Shown: one piece after another, positions 17,787 to 26,386 of the stretch | How positions within the stretch are numbered: position 1 is the stretch's first letter | Layout: every line of letters starts with the position of its first letter | NCBI GenBank assembly: GCA_001783715.1 | Contig: MFNF01000001.1 | Span: 372,001-436,000, forward strand | DNA from: Candidatus Lambdaproteobacteria bacterium RIFOXYD2_FULL_56_26 | Lineage (GTDB): Bacteria; SAR324; XYD2-FULL-50-16 | Direction: 5' to 3' | Length of the DNA: 64,000 nt | Position numbers and translations under genes: made by a program | The notes under the pieces: model-generated | What the model saw: the letters and a program-made list of their open reading frames with translations, nothing else | Databases searched by the model: none | What the model was told of the DNA's origin: nothing

Positions 17787-18668
17787 TTACAGCGGGTCCA
17801 ACTTAGGACGGCCCAGCCCCCAAAGCAGTAAATTGGCACACAGCAGGACCAGCACCCCCGGCCAACCCAAAAAGCCGCCGGTCAGGCTGCTGGTGCCGGT
17901 CAAAAAGAGGGTCGAAAGCCCCGAGGTGCCGTTGATCAGGCCCATGAACAAGGCTGCGGCGGCAATGCTGTTGGCCCGCAGCCGGACCCACACCAGCAGG
18001 GGGCTCAAACCCAGACTGAGGCCCACACCCAATAAAATCCCCCACTCCGGTTCCCCAGGGTGACGGAACCCGGTCCAGGCCAGAGGGGCGTACCAGAGCC
18101 CTTGGAACAAACCGATTCCCAGGCTCGCTGGCCAAAAACCTCGACCACTCCATTCCTTGACCAACAGCCCTCGCCAGCCCAGTTCCTCGCCGAGCGCAAA
18201 AAAGGCCCCCAAGGTCGCACCACTCAGCACCCCCTGCAAGGCCAGCCAAGCAAAGGGCGGCATCTCCCAGGGGGCCACTTGCGGCAAGGCGGCCTGGGTC
18301 GCCCAAAACCCTTCCATCGACCAACTCCAACCCGCCCCGGCACCCAGCAGGCTGGCCGGAGCGGAGAGCGCCACCAGCCCCAAGGGCAGCAGAATCGCCC
18401 AGAGGTATCCCCAGTTGGGATTGAGGCTGAGGGGCAAAAAATGGGTCAGGTTTTTGTTGTAGATCAAAAAAACCACTGCCGCCGGGACAAACAACACCAC
18501 GATGCTGACCCCAAACCCCACATAAGAAGCAGGCCCCTGCCCGGCCAAGGAGGCCCCGCCGGCCAGCATCCAGGCTAGGCCAAAGGTCAGGACCAAAAAG
18601 TTTGCCGCTGCGACCCGAACCTTCTCGGCCTTGGACCGGAGCTGCTTTTTTGATTTCCCTTTGGCCAT
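17787..18668 (-). CDS. CPBP-family membrane protein (Rce1/CAAX protease-like) lacking motif histidines
   Basis: A 293-aa multi-pass membrane protein. A basic N-terminus (MAKGKSKKQLRSK) is followed by about eight hydrophobic segments. Motif 1 of the CPBP family, EELGWRG, is intact. At motif 2 the usual Trp-His reads WYAP, and at motif 3 the usual His-x3-Asn reads MGLIN, so both metal-site histidines appear replaced. It could be a non-catalytic member, for example a bacteriocin-immunity-like or scaffold protein. ATG 18668 has a GAGAGGGA ribosome-binding site. It may be cotranscribed with the TerB-like gene 91 bp downstream. Confidence 0.75.
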   Translation of the reverse strand: MAKGKSKKQLRSKAEKVRVAAANFLVLTFGLAWMLAGGASLAGQGPASYVGFGVSIVVLFVPAAVVFLIYNKNLTHFLPLSLNPNWGYLWAILLPLGLVALSAPASLLGAGAGWSWSMEGFWATQAALPQVAPWEMPPFAWLALQGVLSGATLGAFFALGEELGWRGLLVKEWSGRGFWPASLGIGLFQGLWYAPLAWTGFRHPGEPEWGILLGVGLSLGLSPLLVWVRLRANSIAAAALFMGLINGTSGLSTLFLTGTSSLTGGFLGWPGVLVLLCANLLLWGLGRPKLDPL

Positions 18669-18782
18669 GCTCTGTTCCCTCTCGTTTTTTTGCACAGTGA
18701 CAGAGCCGCAGTTCCCTGACAAGCAGGGGCCCTTAAAATTCCTGGGTCTTGGAAACCAGCACTTTCGAGGCTGTACAGGGTT

Positions 18783-18811
18783 TTGAAAAACCGTTAGCTT
18801 GGTCGAAGAAT
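18783..18811 (+). promoter_or_regulatory. Putative sigma-70 promoter for ctaA
   Basis: TTGAAA (18783-18788), a 17-bp spacer and AAGAAT (18806-18811) lie 35 bp before the chosen TTG start of ctaA. Five of six -35 bases and four of six -10 bases match consensus. Confidence 0.45.
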
Positions 18812-18846
18812 TCCTTTTTATTCCTGATCCTTTTTGGAGTCCGCAC

Positions 18847-19767
18847 TTGAAACTCAGTGGGTTTGCCAAATATGTCTGGGCCGTACTGGTCTATAATCTT
18901 GGGGTCATCCTTTGGGGGGCCTATGTCCGGGCCACCGGTTCGGGGGCGGGATGCGGCAAGCATTGGCCTACCTGCAACGGCGAGGTAATCCCGCTGGAGC
19001 CCAGCCTCAAGACCCTGGTCGAATACAGCCACCGGACCACCAGCGGGCTGGCCTTGGTTACGGTGCTGGTGATGCTGGTTTGGGCGTTCAAAGCCTTTCC
19101 CAAGGGGCACCCGGCCCGCAGAGGTTCGGCCTTGAGCGTACTGTTTATGATCACCGAAGGCGGATTGGGAGCCGGACTGGTGCTCTTTGAATTGGTCGCC
19201 CATGACACCTCAATGGCCCGGGTCTGGAGCATGGGGCTGCACCTGACCAACACCTTTTTGTTGCTTTCGAGCCTCGCCCTCACCGCATGGTGGGCCAGCG
19301 GCGGCGGCGACTTTAGCCTCAAGGGCCAAGGGGCCCAGGGCAAAAAATTGTACCTGGGCCTTTTGCTGGTCTTGGTCATCGGGGTGACCGGAGCGGTGAC
19401 CGCCTTGGGCGACACCCTTTTCCCGCCTCTGGAAGTGGGGGCTGGGTTGGTGGCCGACGGCGAAGGTGGGGTTTATTTCCTCAAACGGTTGCGGGTCTTT
19501 CACCCGATCTTGGCGGTGACCTTGGGGCTTTATCTGGTCTTTTTGGGCTTAAGCTTCAGAAAACCCCAGTTCCCCCCAGCCATCCGTACCGCCGGGCTGT
19601 TGGTGATCGTCAGTTATGTCTTGCAGATCTTGGTGGGGGTGACCAACATCTTTTTGAAGGTCCCGGTTTCCACCCAGATGATCCACCTTTTGTGCGCCGA
19701 CTTGGTCTGGATTTTCCTGGTCTTTCTGACCGCCGCTGTCTTTTCCGACCGGAGCACCCAGGGCTAA
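18847..19767 (+). CDS. ctaA: Heme A synthase (CtaA/Cox15 family)
   Basis: Membrane enzyme that oxidises the C8 methyl of heme O to make heme A for aa3-type oxidases. From TTG 18847 the protein has 306 aa and about eight hydrophobic segments. The signature VRATGSGAGCGKHWPTCNG (about 22-40) includes the conserved Cys pair, and EYSHRTTSG carries a heme-ligand His. Further His-containing segments are MGLHLTN and RVFHPILA in the second half. TTG 18847 is preferred over the upstream in-frame TTG 18799 because of the TGGAGT ribosome-binding site 7 nt upstream. It implies a heme-A oxidase encoded elsewhere. Confidence 0.88.
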   Translation: MKLSGFAKYVWAVLVYNLGVILWGAYVRATGSGAGCGKHWPTCNGEVIPLEPSLKTLVEYSHRTTSGLALVTVLVMLVWAFKAFPKGHPARRGSALSVLFMITEGGLGAGLVLFELVAHDTSMARVWSMGLHLTNTFLLLSSLALTAWWASGGGDFSLKGQGAQGKKLYLGLLLVLVIGVTGAVTALGDTLFPPLEVGAGLVADGEGGVYFLKRLRVFHPILAVTLGLYLVFLGLSFRKPQFPPAIRTAGLLVIVSYVLQILVGVTNIFLKVPVSTQMIHLLCADLVWIFLVFLTAAVFSDRSTQG

Positions 19768-19788
19768 ACCTTTATTCAGCAGTCAAGC

Positions 19789-20058
19789 ATGGACTTCGAC
19801 CGTATGATGGTTCGCTTGGAGATCGAAAAGGTTTTAACCCTTTTGGTCAAACAAACCCAATTGGTTGAACAACGTTCCTTGTTGGAATATTACCACGAAA
19901 TGTTTGTGGACCTCAAAAGCCTGATGGAGCCGATCTGCGAATACGGTTCCGTGGTCCATTTGATGGTGATTTTGCCCGAACGGCTCAAGGAGCTGCAAAA
20001 GGAATTGAAGGAAGACCTGGGCCTGGGGGCGGAGTTCCGGTCGCTGATCCGTTGGTAG
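19789..20058 (+). CDS. Small conserved-looking hypothetical protein
   Basis: An 89-aa protein rich in Leu, Glu and Val, predicted helical, with no signal peptide and no recognised domain. It begins 21 bp after ctaA in the same orientation and has codon use like its neighbours, which supports a real gene. No clear Shine-Dalgarno precedes ATG 19789. A role in oxidase biogenesis would be speculation from position alone. Confidence 0.55.
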   Translation: MDFDRMMVRLEIEKVLTLLVKQTQLVEQRSLLEYYHEMFVDLKSLMEPICEYGSVVHLMVILPERLKELQKELKEDLGLGAEFRSLIRW

Positions 20059-20134
20059 TTTTTAGCCTGTTCCATTGAATTCCCCCTTCTTTGCCTTTGC
20101 CCGATCTTTGTAAACAAAGGCCCGCAGTTGTTTT

Positions 20135-20152
20135 TTGGCATAAATACTGCTA
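20135..20152 (+). promoter_or_regulatory. Sigma-54-type promoter
   Basis: TTGGCATAAATACTGCTA matches the -24/-12 pattern (TGGCA at -24, TGC at -12), with the GG and GC doublets exactly 12 bp apart as RpoN promoters require. It lies about 107 bp before the 438-aa gene. A weaker sigma-70 reading of the same area (TTGTTT, 17 bp, TAGAGT) is possible. Confidence 0.55.
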
Positions 20153-20163
20153 GAGTGAAACCC

Positions 20164-20183
20164 TTACCGGGAGAATCCGGTAA
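20164..20183 (+). repeat. Inverted repeat in leader of the 438-aa gene
   Basis: TTACCGG-GAGAAT-CCGGTAA is a perfect 7-bp stem with a 6-nt loop, starting where the sigma-54 transcript would begin. A second possible stem (CCGAGT with ACTCGG) follows at about 20200-20226. These could stabilise the leader RNA or act as a regulatory hairpin. They resemble no riboswitch I know. Confidence 0.45.
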
Positions 20184-20258
20184 AAAGTTAGGAAAAAGGC
20201 CCGAGTAGCCCCAAACCGGAACTCGGCAGCCTCAACCCCCAAGCCCCTTTTCGTTTCG

Positions 20259-21575
20259 ATGGCCGAAGCAGAAGTCAAACAAGATCAGTCAGCTCAGGGG
20301 CAAAAAGGCGGCAGTGCGCCGCTGGACCCAGCTTTGGTCGAACGGACCAAAGAGGTCATGCCGCTGCCGCTTCCCGACGAAGAAAGCGACTGGGGTCTGC
20401 CGGTACTGAGCAAAACCAAGGAAAAGGCCAAATTCTTTGGGCTGATCAAAAAAAAGGAACTGAGCCTGGAAGTGGTTGCGGAGTTGCGCAAGTCCTCCAT
20501 GCTTTCGCCAGGCAACACGCTCATCGAGATCCAACGGCTGCGCAAGCTGCACCCCAACAATGCCGACCTCTTGATGCTTTCGGCGACCTGTTCGAACGGG
20601 ATGATGATGAACTCCTCCCAGAAAAAAGGGGTGCTCGAAGGGATCAAAGGGGCCTGTAAGGATGCCGGTGGTGCGCTTTTGGCGGATGGGATCACACTGT
20701 TCAACTGCGACAGCTTTTTTGCCATCTACTACAACTACCTTTCTCGGCTCAAACGAGAGCAGATATCAGTCCTCAAACAGCTGGCCACCGAGCACCGGCT
20801 GGAAGTGGAAAAAAAGAAGCTGCTGAAAAACACTGCGGTGGTGGACTACCTGCTGGGCGAAAAGCCCAAGGCCGTGGCCATCATGGGGCACCTGAAAAAG
20901 AAGATCAAAAGTTCCAAGTTCACCACTCCTTGGGAATTTGCCGAGATGCGCTCCGCCTACAAGGCGATTGAGACCAACCAAACCAAGGAAGAATTTGGCA
21001 TCGGCACGGCCAACGAGCTGGTGGGCTACGTTTATGCCATGACCGTAGCCTTTGCCCGGATTCCCATGTTGGCACCCTTGGTGGACACACTGCTGGAGAT
21101 GATCCCTGAAACCAACCATTCCCTGCTGTTGAGGAAACGTTCCATCGTTGGGGTCAAAAGGATCAATGCCGCCAAAATCGCCCAGGCCCGAGGGGACCGC
21201 AACGCCTTGGGCAAACATGCCTTGACTCTGTTCAAGGACAGCCAAGCGGTGCTGTCGAAGATCGAGGGGCAAGCGGTCAAACAGCCTTATGAATCGGAGC
21301 CCTACTTCAACCTCGCCTTGGCCGCCCAGCTTTCAATGGGTGCGGTCCACCCCGAGGAACAACTGAAGATGCTCAACTTGGCGCTCAAGGCGATGGAGCA
21401 GTTGATCCGCTTTGACATGTCAAAGGAACACAAGTTTACCGAAGTGGCCAAAAACCACACCCATTCGATCGCCAACATGATCAGCCGCTTTGGGGGGGAA
21501 GGTGATTCCGGGGGAGGAGCCCCAGCCGGGAAAAAGCCCCAAGGCCCACCGCCGCAAGAAGAGGACGACTTTTAA
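20259..21575 (+). CDS. Unknown 438-aa helical protein
   Basis: I do not recognise this protein. It has a charged N-terminus without signal peptide and an acidic Pro segment (about 20-50). A long helical body follows that reads like degenerate TPR/alpha-solenoid (for example SPGNTLIEIQRLRKLHPNNADLLMLSA, about 88-114, and the C-terminal NLALAAQLSMGAVHPEEQLKMLNLALKAM). A Gly/Pro-rich acidic tail closes it. The gene stands alone behind a sigma-54-type promoter and ends 8 bp before the convergent AEC transporter. Regulation by RpoN would suggest a motility-, nitrogen- or stress-linked role, but this is inference. Confidence 0.6.
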   Translation: MAEAEVKQDQSAQGQKGGSAPLDPALVERTKEVMPLPLPDEESDWGLPVLSKTKEKAKFFGLIKKKELSLEVVAELRKSSMLSPGNTLIEIQRLRKLHPNNADLLMLSATCSNGMMMNSSQKKGVLEGIKGACKDAGGALLADGITLFNCDSFFAIYYNYLSRLKREQISVLKQLATEHRLEVEKKKLLKNTAVVDYLLGEKPKAVAIMGHLKKKIKSSKFTTPWEFAEMRSAYKAIETNQTKEEFGIGTANELVGYVYAMTVAFARIPMLAPLVDTLLEMIPETNHSLLLRKRSIVGVKRINAAKIAQARGDRNALGKHALTLFKDSQAVLSKIEGQAVKQPYESEPYFNLALAAQLSMGAVHPEEQLKMLNLALKAMEQLIRFDMSKEHKFTEVAKNHTHSIANMISRFGGEGDSGGGAPAGKKPQGPPPQEEDDF

Positions 21576-21583
21576 GCCCCCCG

Positions 21584-22531
21584 TCACAGCGGCCATTGTT
21601 CCAGCAGCCCCAACGCAATCCCGTAAGCCCCCAAAGAAAATAAGACACTCAAGACCAGCACCTTGGCGGTCAGCTCGGCATCGGCCTTCAATTGCTGGCT
21701 CAAGATGAACGCTGCCGGAGCGGTCGGGGCCATCATCAGGATCACCAGAATCCGGGTCTCCATTCCCCCCAGCCCCAGCCATAGGGCAAAGCCAAAGCCC
21801 AGGAGCGGGGTCAGGGTCACCTTGGTCAAAGCGGCCACCACCTCGGGCAGACGGTACGAAGAAAACCCCAAAAGCTTGGCCGAAGCGCCCACCCCAATCA
21901 GGGCCAGCGGCAAAACCGCTCCCGAAAGGGTTTCCAAGGTGCGGTCCAAAAAGTCCCACAGCCCCAGGCCGGTTTTTTGGTACAACAGGCCCGCCAGGAT
22001 CGAGAGGACCAAGGGGTTCTTGCCCAACTCCAGCCCCATCCTCCCCCAAGCCTTGGCCTGGAACCGGAGCTGGGCGGACATCAAAATCACCACCCCAAAA
22101 AGATTGTAAAAAATGATCCCCGGAGCCAGGAGCAGGTATATCTTCCCCTCGGCCCCCGCCGTGTCTTGTCCGGTGGAGCGCAGGTAAAACAAGGCGACCG
22201 GGAGGCCCACAAAGGCCAGATTGCCCCGAAACCCGGCCTGCAAAAACGCCGCTCGACCGGGGGGAGTGAGGTTTATCCCCCAGCTGAGGACAAAACCCAA
22301 AACCACGCTGGCCAAACTGCCCAGCACCAAGGCCCCCAGTGCCGGACCTACATCGGGAACCCCAAAGGGGAGCCGGTAGGTCTTAAAAAACAGCAACGCC
22401 GGTAGGCAAAGCCAGTAGAGCAGGGCATTGGTTTTTTTGACGGTTGGGTCGTCCAAAATCCCCAGTCTCCGGGCCAACATCCCCAACCCGATCAGCAAAA
22501 AGATCGGCGCAACTATGGCTATCGGCCCCAT
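21584..22531 (-). CDS. AEC-family (auxin efflux carrier-like) transporter
   Basis: A 315-aa membrane protein with about ten hydrophobic segments in the AEC/BART pattern: N-terminal IVAPIFLLIGLGMLARRLG, a central region with ALFYLRSTGQDTAG, and a second half with LPLALIGVGASAKLLGF and MAPTAPAAFILSQQ. Bacterial members include malonate and organic-acid permeases; the substrate here is not evident. ATG 22531 is chosen because it opens the first membrane helix; the longer frame adds 56 residues of non-protein-like sequence. Confidence 0.85.
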   Translation of the reverse strand: MGPIAIVAPIFLLIGLGMLARRLGILDDPTVKKTNALLYWLCLPALLFFKTYRLPFGVPDVGPALGALVLGSLASVVLGFVLSWGINLTPPGRAAFLQAGFRGNLAFVGLPVALFYLRSTGQDTAGAEGKIYLLLAPGIIFYNLFGVVILMSAQLRFQAKAWGRMGLELGKNPLVLSILAGLLYQKTGLGLWDFLDRTLETLSGAVLPLALIGVGASAKLLGFSSYRLPEVVAALTKVTLTPLLGFGFALWLGLGGMETRILVILMMAPTAPAAFILSQQLKADAELTAKVLVLSVLFSLGAYGIALGLLEQWPL

Positions 22532-22835
22532 GGTTCGGGCCGGACAAAGGTCAACAATTCCATGGTGGGACAAAAACTTGGTTGTGGTCCAAACCTCAAA
22601 ACGGGTTGGACCTGATTCCAGGCCAAGACAGGGTAACCTTTGTGATACGGTTTCGCCAAGCCCAGGTGCCGCTTTCGCACCAGCCAAGCTTTTGGACAAT
22701 CGAAGGGCGACAATTTCTTTAAAATTGGCCTGCGAAAAGCCTTGCCTCGAAGCGAAAAAACCTGGGATAATTCACCCAAGGACCCTGTCCTTTTGCACCG
22801 GGTCAAGAAAACAACACCTGTTCCTGAGAGGAAAA
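22532..22835. other. Divergent intergenic region between AEC transporter and gltA
   Basis: About 300 bp containing the gltA promoter (22742-22771) and presumably that of the AEC gene. Frames crossing it from either side lack internal starts with ribosome-binding sites. No other feature was seen. Confidence 0.5.
22742..22771 (+). promoter_or_regulatory. Putative sigma-70 promoter for gltA
   Basis: TTGCCT (22742-22747), an 18-bp spacer and GATAAT (22766-22771; five of six match) lie 64 bp before the gltA ATG. Confidence 0.5.
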
Positions 22836-24122
22836 ATGGCTGACATGGCAAAACTGATCCTAGACGGCAAAGAGTACCAGTTGCCCGTAGTCCGCGGCAG
22901 CGAGGGGGAAGTGGGGCTGGACATCTCCAAACTTCGGGCCCAAAGCGGGGCGATCACCCTTGATCCGGGTTTCGGCAACACCGGGGCCTGCAACAGCGCC
23001 ATTACCTTCCTCGACGGGGAACAGGGCATCCTCCGCTACCGGGGCTACAAGATCGAGGACCTGTGCAAAAATTCCACCTTCTTGGAAGTGGCCCACCTCC
23101 TGATCAACGGTGCCCTACCCACTGGGGAGCAAAACAAGGAATGGCACCACCACATCACCCACCATTCGATGATCAAGGAAGACATCAAACGCTACTGGGA
23201 TGCATGGCCCCAAACGGCCCACCCAATGGCGTTGCTCAGTTCGGTGGTTTCGGCGCTTTCGACCTTTTACGAAGACAGCTTCGACGTTTTTGACCCTCGA
23301 CAGGTCGAAATCTCGATCCACCGGCTGTTGGCCAAGATCCCGACCGTAGCGGCCTATGCCTACAAAAAGTCGGTGGGCCAGCCTTACATCTACCCCAAAA
23401 ATTCCCTGGGTTATACCGAGAACTTCCTGCGCATGATGTTCGCCATGCCGACCGAGGACTATGAGGTCAACCCGATCCTGGCACAGGCGTTGGACCAAAT
23501 CTTGATCCTCCATGCGGACCACGAGCAGAACTGCTCGACCAGCACCGTCAGGATGGTGGGCTCTTCCCACGCCAACCTCTTCGCTTCGGTCGCCGCCGGG
23601 GTTTGCGCCCTGTGGGGACCCCTGCACGGCGGGGCCAACCAGGAAGTGTTGGAGATGCTCGAATTGATCCAAAAGGACGGCGGCAACGTGGACAAATATG
23701 TTGCCAAGGCCAAGGACAAGGACGATCACTTCAGGCTCTACGGCTTCGGCCACCGGGTTTACAAAAACTTCGACCCCAGGGCGACCATCTTGAAGGAAAC
23801 CGCCAAAGGGGTGCTCAAGACCCTGGGGGTGCAGGATCCGCTCTTGGAAGTGGCCCAGAAGTTGGAGGAAATCGCCCTCAAGGACCCCTATTTCATCGAA
23901 AAGAAGCTCTACCCCAACGTGGACTTTTATTCGGGGATCATTTACAAGGCCATGGGCTTCCCGACCAAGATGTTCCCGGTGCTTTTTGCCATGGGCCGTC
24001 TGCCCGGCTGGATCGCCCAGTGGAAGGAAATGATCGAAAGCCCCGAAACCAAGATTGGTCGGCCAAGGCAGATCTACACCGGTGCCAATGTTAGGGAATA
24101 CGTGCCTTTGTCCAAACGGTAG
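22836..24122 (+). CDS. gltA: Citrate synthase (type II)
   Basis: TCA-cycle entry enzyme condensing acetyl-CoA and oxaloacetate. The protein has 428 aa, the size of hexameric Gram-negative type II enzymes. Catalytic elements are the HADHEQNCSTSTVR segment (His), GPLHGGANQEVLEML (His) and GFGHRVYKNFDPRA with the following Asp region. The N-terminal small domain (LDPGFGNTGACNSAITFLDGE) is also typical. ATG 22836 has a GAGAGGA ribosome-binding site, whereas the frame is open far upstream without a credible start. Confidence 0.96.
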   Translation: MADMAKLILDGKEYQLPVVRGSEGEVGLDISKLRAQSGAITLDPGFGNTGACNSAITFLDGEQGILRYRGYKIEDLCKNSTFLEVAHLLINGALPTGEQNKEWHHHITHHSMIKEDIKRYWDAWPQTAHPMALLSSVVSALSTFYEDSFDVFDPRQVEISIHRLLAKIPTVAAYAYKKSVGQPYIYPKNSLGYTENFLRMMFAMPTEDYEVNPILAQALDQILILHADHEQNCSTSTVRMVGSSHANLFASVAAGVCALWGPLHGGANQEVLEMLELIQKDGGNVDKYVAKAKDKDDHFRLYGFGHRVYKNFDPRATILKETAKGVLKTLGVQDPLLEVAQKLEEIALKDPYFIEKKLYPNVDFYSGIIYKAMGFPTKMFPVLFAMGRLPGWIAQWKEMIESPETKIGRPRQIYTGANVREYVPLSKR

Positions 24123-24135
24123 GGTTCCCCCATAC

Positions 24136-24157
24136 CCCTGGGCCTTATGGCCTAGGG
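24136..24157. terminator. Hairpin between convergent gltA and TPR genes
   Basis: CCCTGGGCC and GGCCTAGGG form a 9-bp stem (one G-U) with a TTAT loop, 13 bp after the gltA stop. It overlaps the last codons and stop of the convergent TPR gene, so it could serve both directions. No T-tract follows. Confidence 0.45.
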
Positions 24158-26386
24158 TGCAAGGTCGGCCTGGACAAGGTCGGCCTCCGGCCCCGGTGCC
24201 TCTGGTTGGGGGGGGATTGTTCCTCCGGTCAACCGGGCCAGCTCCCTTTTGCAGGCCTCCTGTTTCTCTCCCTGTCCCAACCTGCCGTACACAAAGGCCA
24301 GATTGACCCAGCCGGTCTGGTAGGCCCGGTCCAGGGCCAAGGCTTTGAGGTAGTGCCTTTTGGCGGCCTCGAATTCCCCCAACTCCCGGTCCAGGCTACC
24401 CAGGGCGCTCCAGCCCTGGGGCTGCCTCCGGTTGAGTTGCAAAGACCGCTGCAATTCCTTGCGGGCCATTTCTAACCGGCCCAACTTTTTGAGGCACAAG
24501 CTGAGGTTGTAGTGGGTTTTGGGCTCGGAATCATAAAACCGCAAGGACTCTTCATAAAGCCCCACCGCCCGTTCAAACAGCCCCTGTTTAGCCGCCAGAT
24601 TGGCCAAGTGAAACCAGACCCGCCAGTCGTCCCGCCTCAGCTCCAAGGCCTTTTGGAACTGGGTTTGGGCCTCCAAAAGCCGCCCCTCGAAGCCATAGGC
24701 CTCCCCCAAGGTGACGATCAGGCCGTAGTCCAAAGGCTGGACCTTCAGCCCCCTCAGGGCCACATTATAGGCCTCCGGTGCCCGGTTGAGGGACAGCAGG
24801 GCATTGGCCCACAGGCCGTAGGTTTCCAGGTACAAAGGATACTGTTCAGCCACCTGCTTGTACAGCTCCAAGGCCGGAGTCTGGAGCCCCAACCGCTCCC
24901 AAAGCCGGGCAAACCCCAGGCCGTAAACCGCATCCACTCCGGGGCCATAAAGCCGCTGTTCCATCCAGCCCAAAAACCGGTCTTTCTCCCCAAACCGGCA
25001 AAACATCCGGTAAAAGCCTTCCCAAATCGCCGGGGCAAAGGCGATTTGCTCAAACACCTGATCACAGGCCTGCAACGCCTCGTCCCAGGCCCCCGCTTGG
25101 GCCAGCCGTTCAGCCAATTTGGGCCAAAGTTCCGGGTCGTTTTTTAGGGCCGGTGCGGCTTTGATCCAATACTTAAACGCCTTGAGCACCAACCCCTGGT
25201 CAAAGGCCACTTGGCCCAGCCTCGTCCAGGCGGCATGGTGGGCCGGGTTGGCCTTGAGTACCTTTTCGAGGCAATTGAACTCCTCTTCCAGCTTTTCTTC
25301 CAATTGGAAGGTTTGGGCCAATCGGTACCAGGTTTCGTATTCCTTTTCCGACAAGGTGAGGCAGTCTTGCAACAGTTTGTAGGCAATCTCCGGTTTGCCC
25401 TGGGAGAGCCTGATCTGGGCGATGGCAAAGTTGTTTTCCAGGTCGTAGGGGTTGAGCTTGGAAAGCTTGAGCCGCTGCTCGACCTCCTTTTCCCGTTCCC
25501 CGGTGCGGCTGTACAGCTGGGCCAAGGTGCCGATCAGTTCGGTGCTCTCCCCCTGCTGTTCGATCAGGGCCAAAAAACTGGCCTCCGCCTCTTTGGGTCT
25601 TGCTTCCAGTTGGGCCTGGGCCAAGTATTTTCGGGCTTCCAGGTCGCTCGGCACCGCCTCGATCACCTTCAAAAAGGGGTCGATCGCCTCCGCTTTGGTG
25701 GCATAGTGGAACAGCAACTCGCCCAGGTTGAACCAATAGGAGCTGTTTTTGGGGTCCAAGGAGAGGGCCTGCCGGTAGGCGTTTTCCGCTTCCTGGATCT
25801 GGTGGTTTTTCAGGTGGCTGTTGCCCAGGTTGTTCCAGACCGAGGGATTGCGGTTGTCTTGGGCCAAGGAACGGCTGAAGGATTCGATGGCCAACTCCAG
25901 CGCCCCTTGGGAGAGATGGATCAGCCCTTGCAGCTCCAGGCCCCAGGGGCTGGCCGGTTCCAAGGCAAAAGCCTGGGCCAGGGCTGCTTGGGCTTGGTCC
26001 AGCTGGCCTTGCCGGTAGGCCTGGAAGGCCAGCCCCTTGAGGGCGGTCAGGTTTTTCGGATTGACCTTGGTGGCCCGTCCATAAAGCTCCCAGGCCCGGC
26101 TAGGGCGGTTTTGCTCTTCACAAAGCATGGCCAGATGAACCAAGGCAAACTCATGGCCCCCAAAGAGGTCCAAGGTCCGTTCATAAGCCTCCATTGCCCG
26201 TTGGACCAACCCTTGGCGGTTGAAGGCCATGGCCAGATAAAAGCAGGCTTCCACATCATTGGGCTGTTTTTCCAACAAGTCCAAGAGGGCTTCGGTAGCA
26301 AAGCTGAAGTCCCCTTGCTCGAAGGCACTCTGGGCACGGTCGAACCGTTTTTGGGCTTTTGGGTCTCTCGGTTCTGCAAGGCTCAT
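24152..26386 (-). CDS. Large TPR-repeat protein
   Basis: A 744-aa protein built almost entirely of tetratricopeptide repeats of about 34 residues, roughly 18-20 in number (for example NPSVWNNLGNSHLKNHQIQEAENAYRQAL and PKTHYNLSLCLKKLGRLEMARKEL). There is no signal peptide, membrane segment or catalytic domain, so it is a cytoplasmic interaction scaffold with unknown partners. ATG 26386 overlaps the stop of the upstream serine hydrolase (ATGA), so the two are coupled. The longer frame adds 66 residues that read through the hydrolase gene in another frame and is rejected. Confidence 0.83.
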   Translation of the reverse strand: MSLAEPRDPKAQKRFDRAQSAFEQGDFSFATEALLDLLEKQPNDVEACFYLAMAFNRQGLVQRAMEAYERTLDLFGGHEFALVHLAMLCEEQNRPSRAWELYGRATKVNPKNLTALKGLAFQAYRQGQLDQAQAALAQAFALEPASPWGLELQGLIHLSQGALELAIESFSRSLAQDNRNPSVWNNLGNSHLKNHQIQEAENAYRQALSLDPKNSSYWFNLGELLFHYATKAEAIDPFLKVIEAVPSDLEARKYLAQAQLEARPKEAEASFLALIEQQGESTELIGTLAQLYSRTGEREKEVEQRLKLSKLNPYDLENNFAIAQIRLSQGKPEIAYKLLQDCLTLSEKEYETWYRLAQTFQLEEKLEEEFNCLEKVLKANPAHHAAWTRLGQVAFDQGLVLKAFKYWIKAAPALKNDPELWPKLAERLAQAGAWDEALQACDQVFEQIAFAPAIWEGFYRMFCRFGEKDRFLGWMEQRLYGPGVDAVYGLGFARLWERLGLQTPALELYKQVAEQYPLYLETYGLWANALLSLNRAPEAYNVALRGLKVQPLDYGLIVTLGEAYGFEGRLLEAQTQFQKALELRRDDWRVWFHLANLAAKQGLFERAVGLYEESLRFYDSEPKTHYNLSLCLKKLGRLEMARKELQRSLQLNRRQPQGWSALGSLDRELGEFEAAKRHYLKALALDRAYQTGWVNLAFVYGRLGQGEKQEACKRELARLTGGTIPPQPEAPGPEADLVQADLAP

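Noticed and set aside
20128-20156. Sigma-70 promoter (TTGTTT, 17 bp, TAGAGT) before the 438-aa gene
   Set aside because: Only 3 of 6 and 4 of 6 matches. The sigma-54 pattern with exact spacing is stronger, though sigma-70 use is not excluded.
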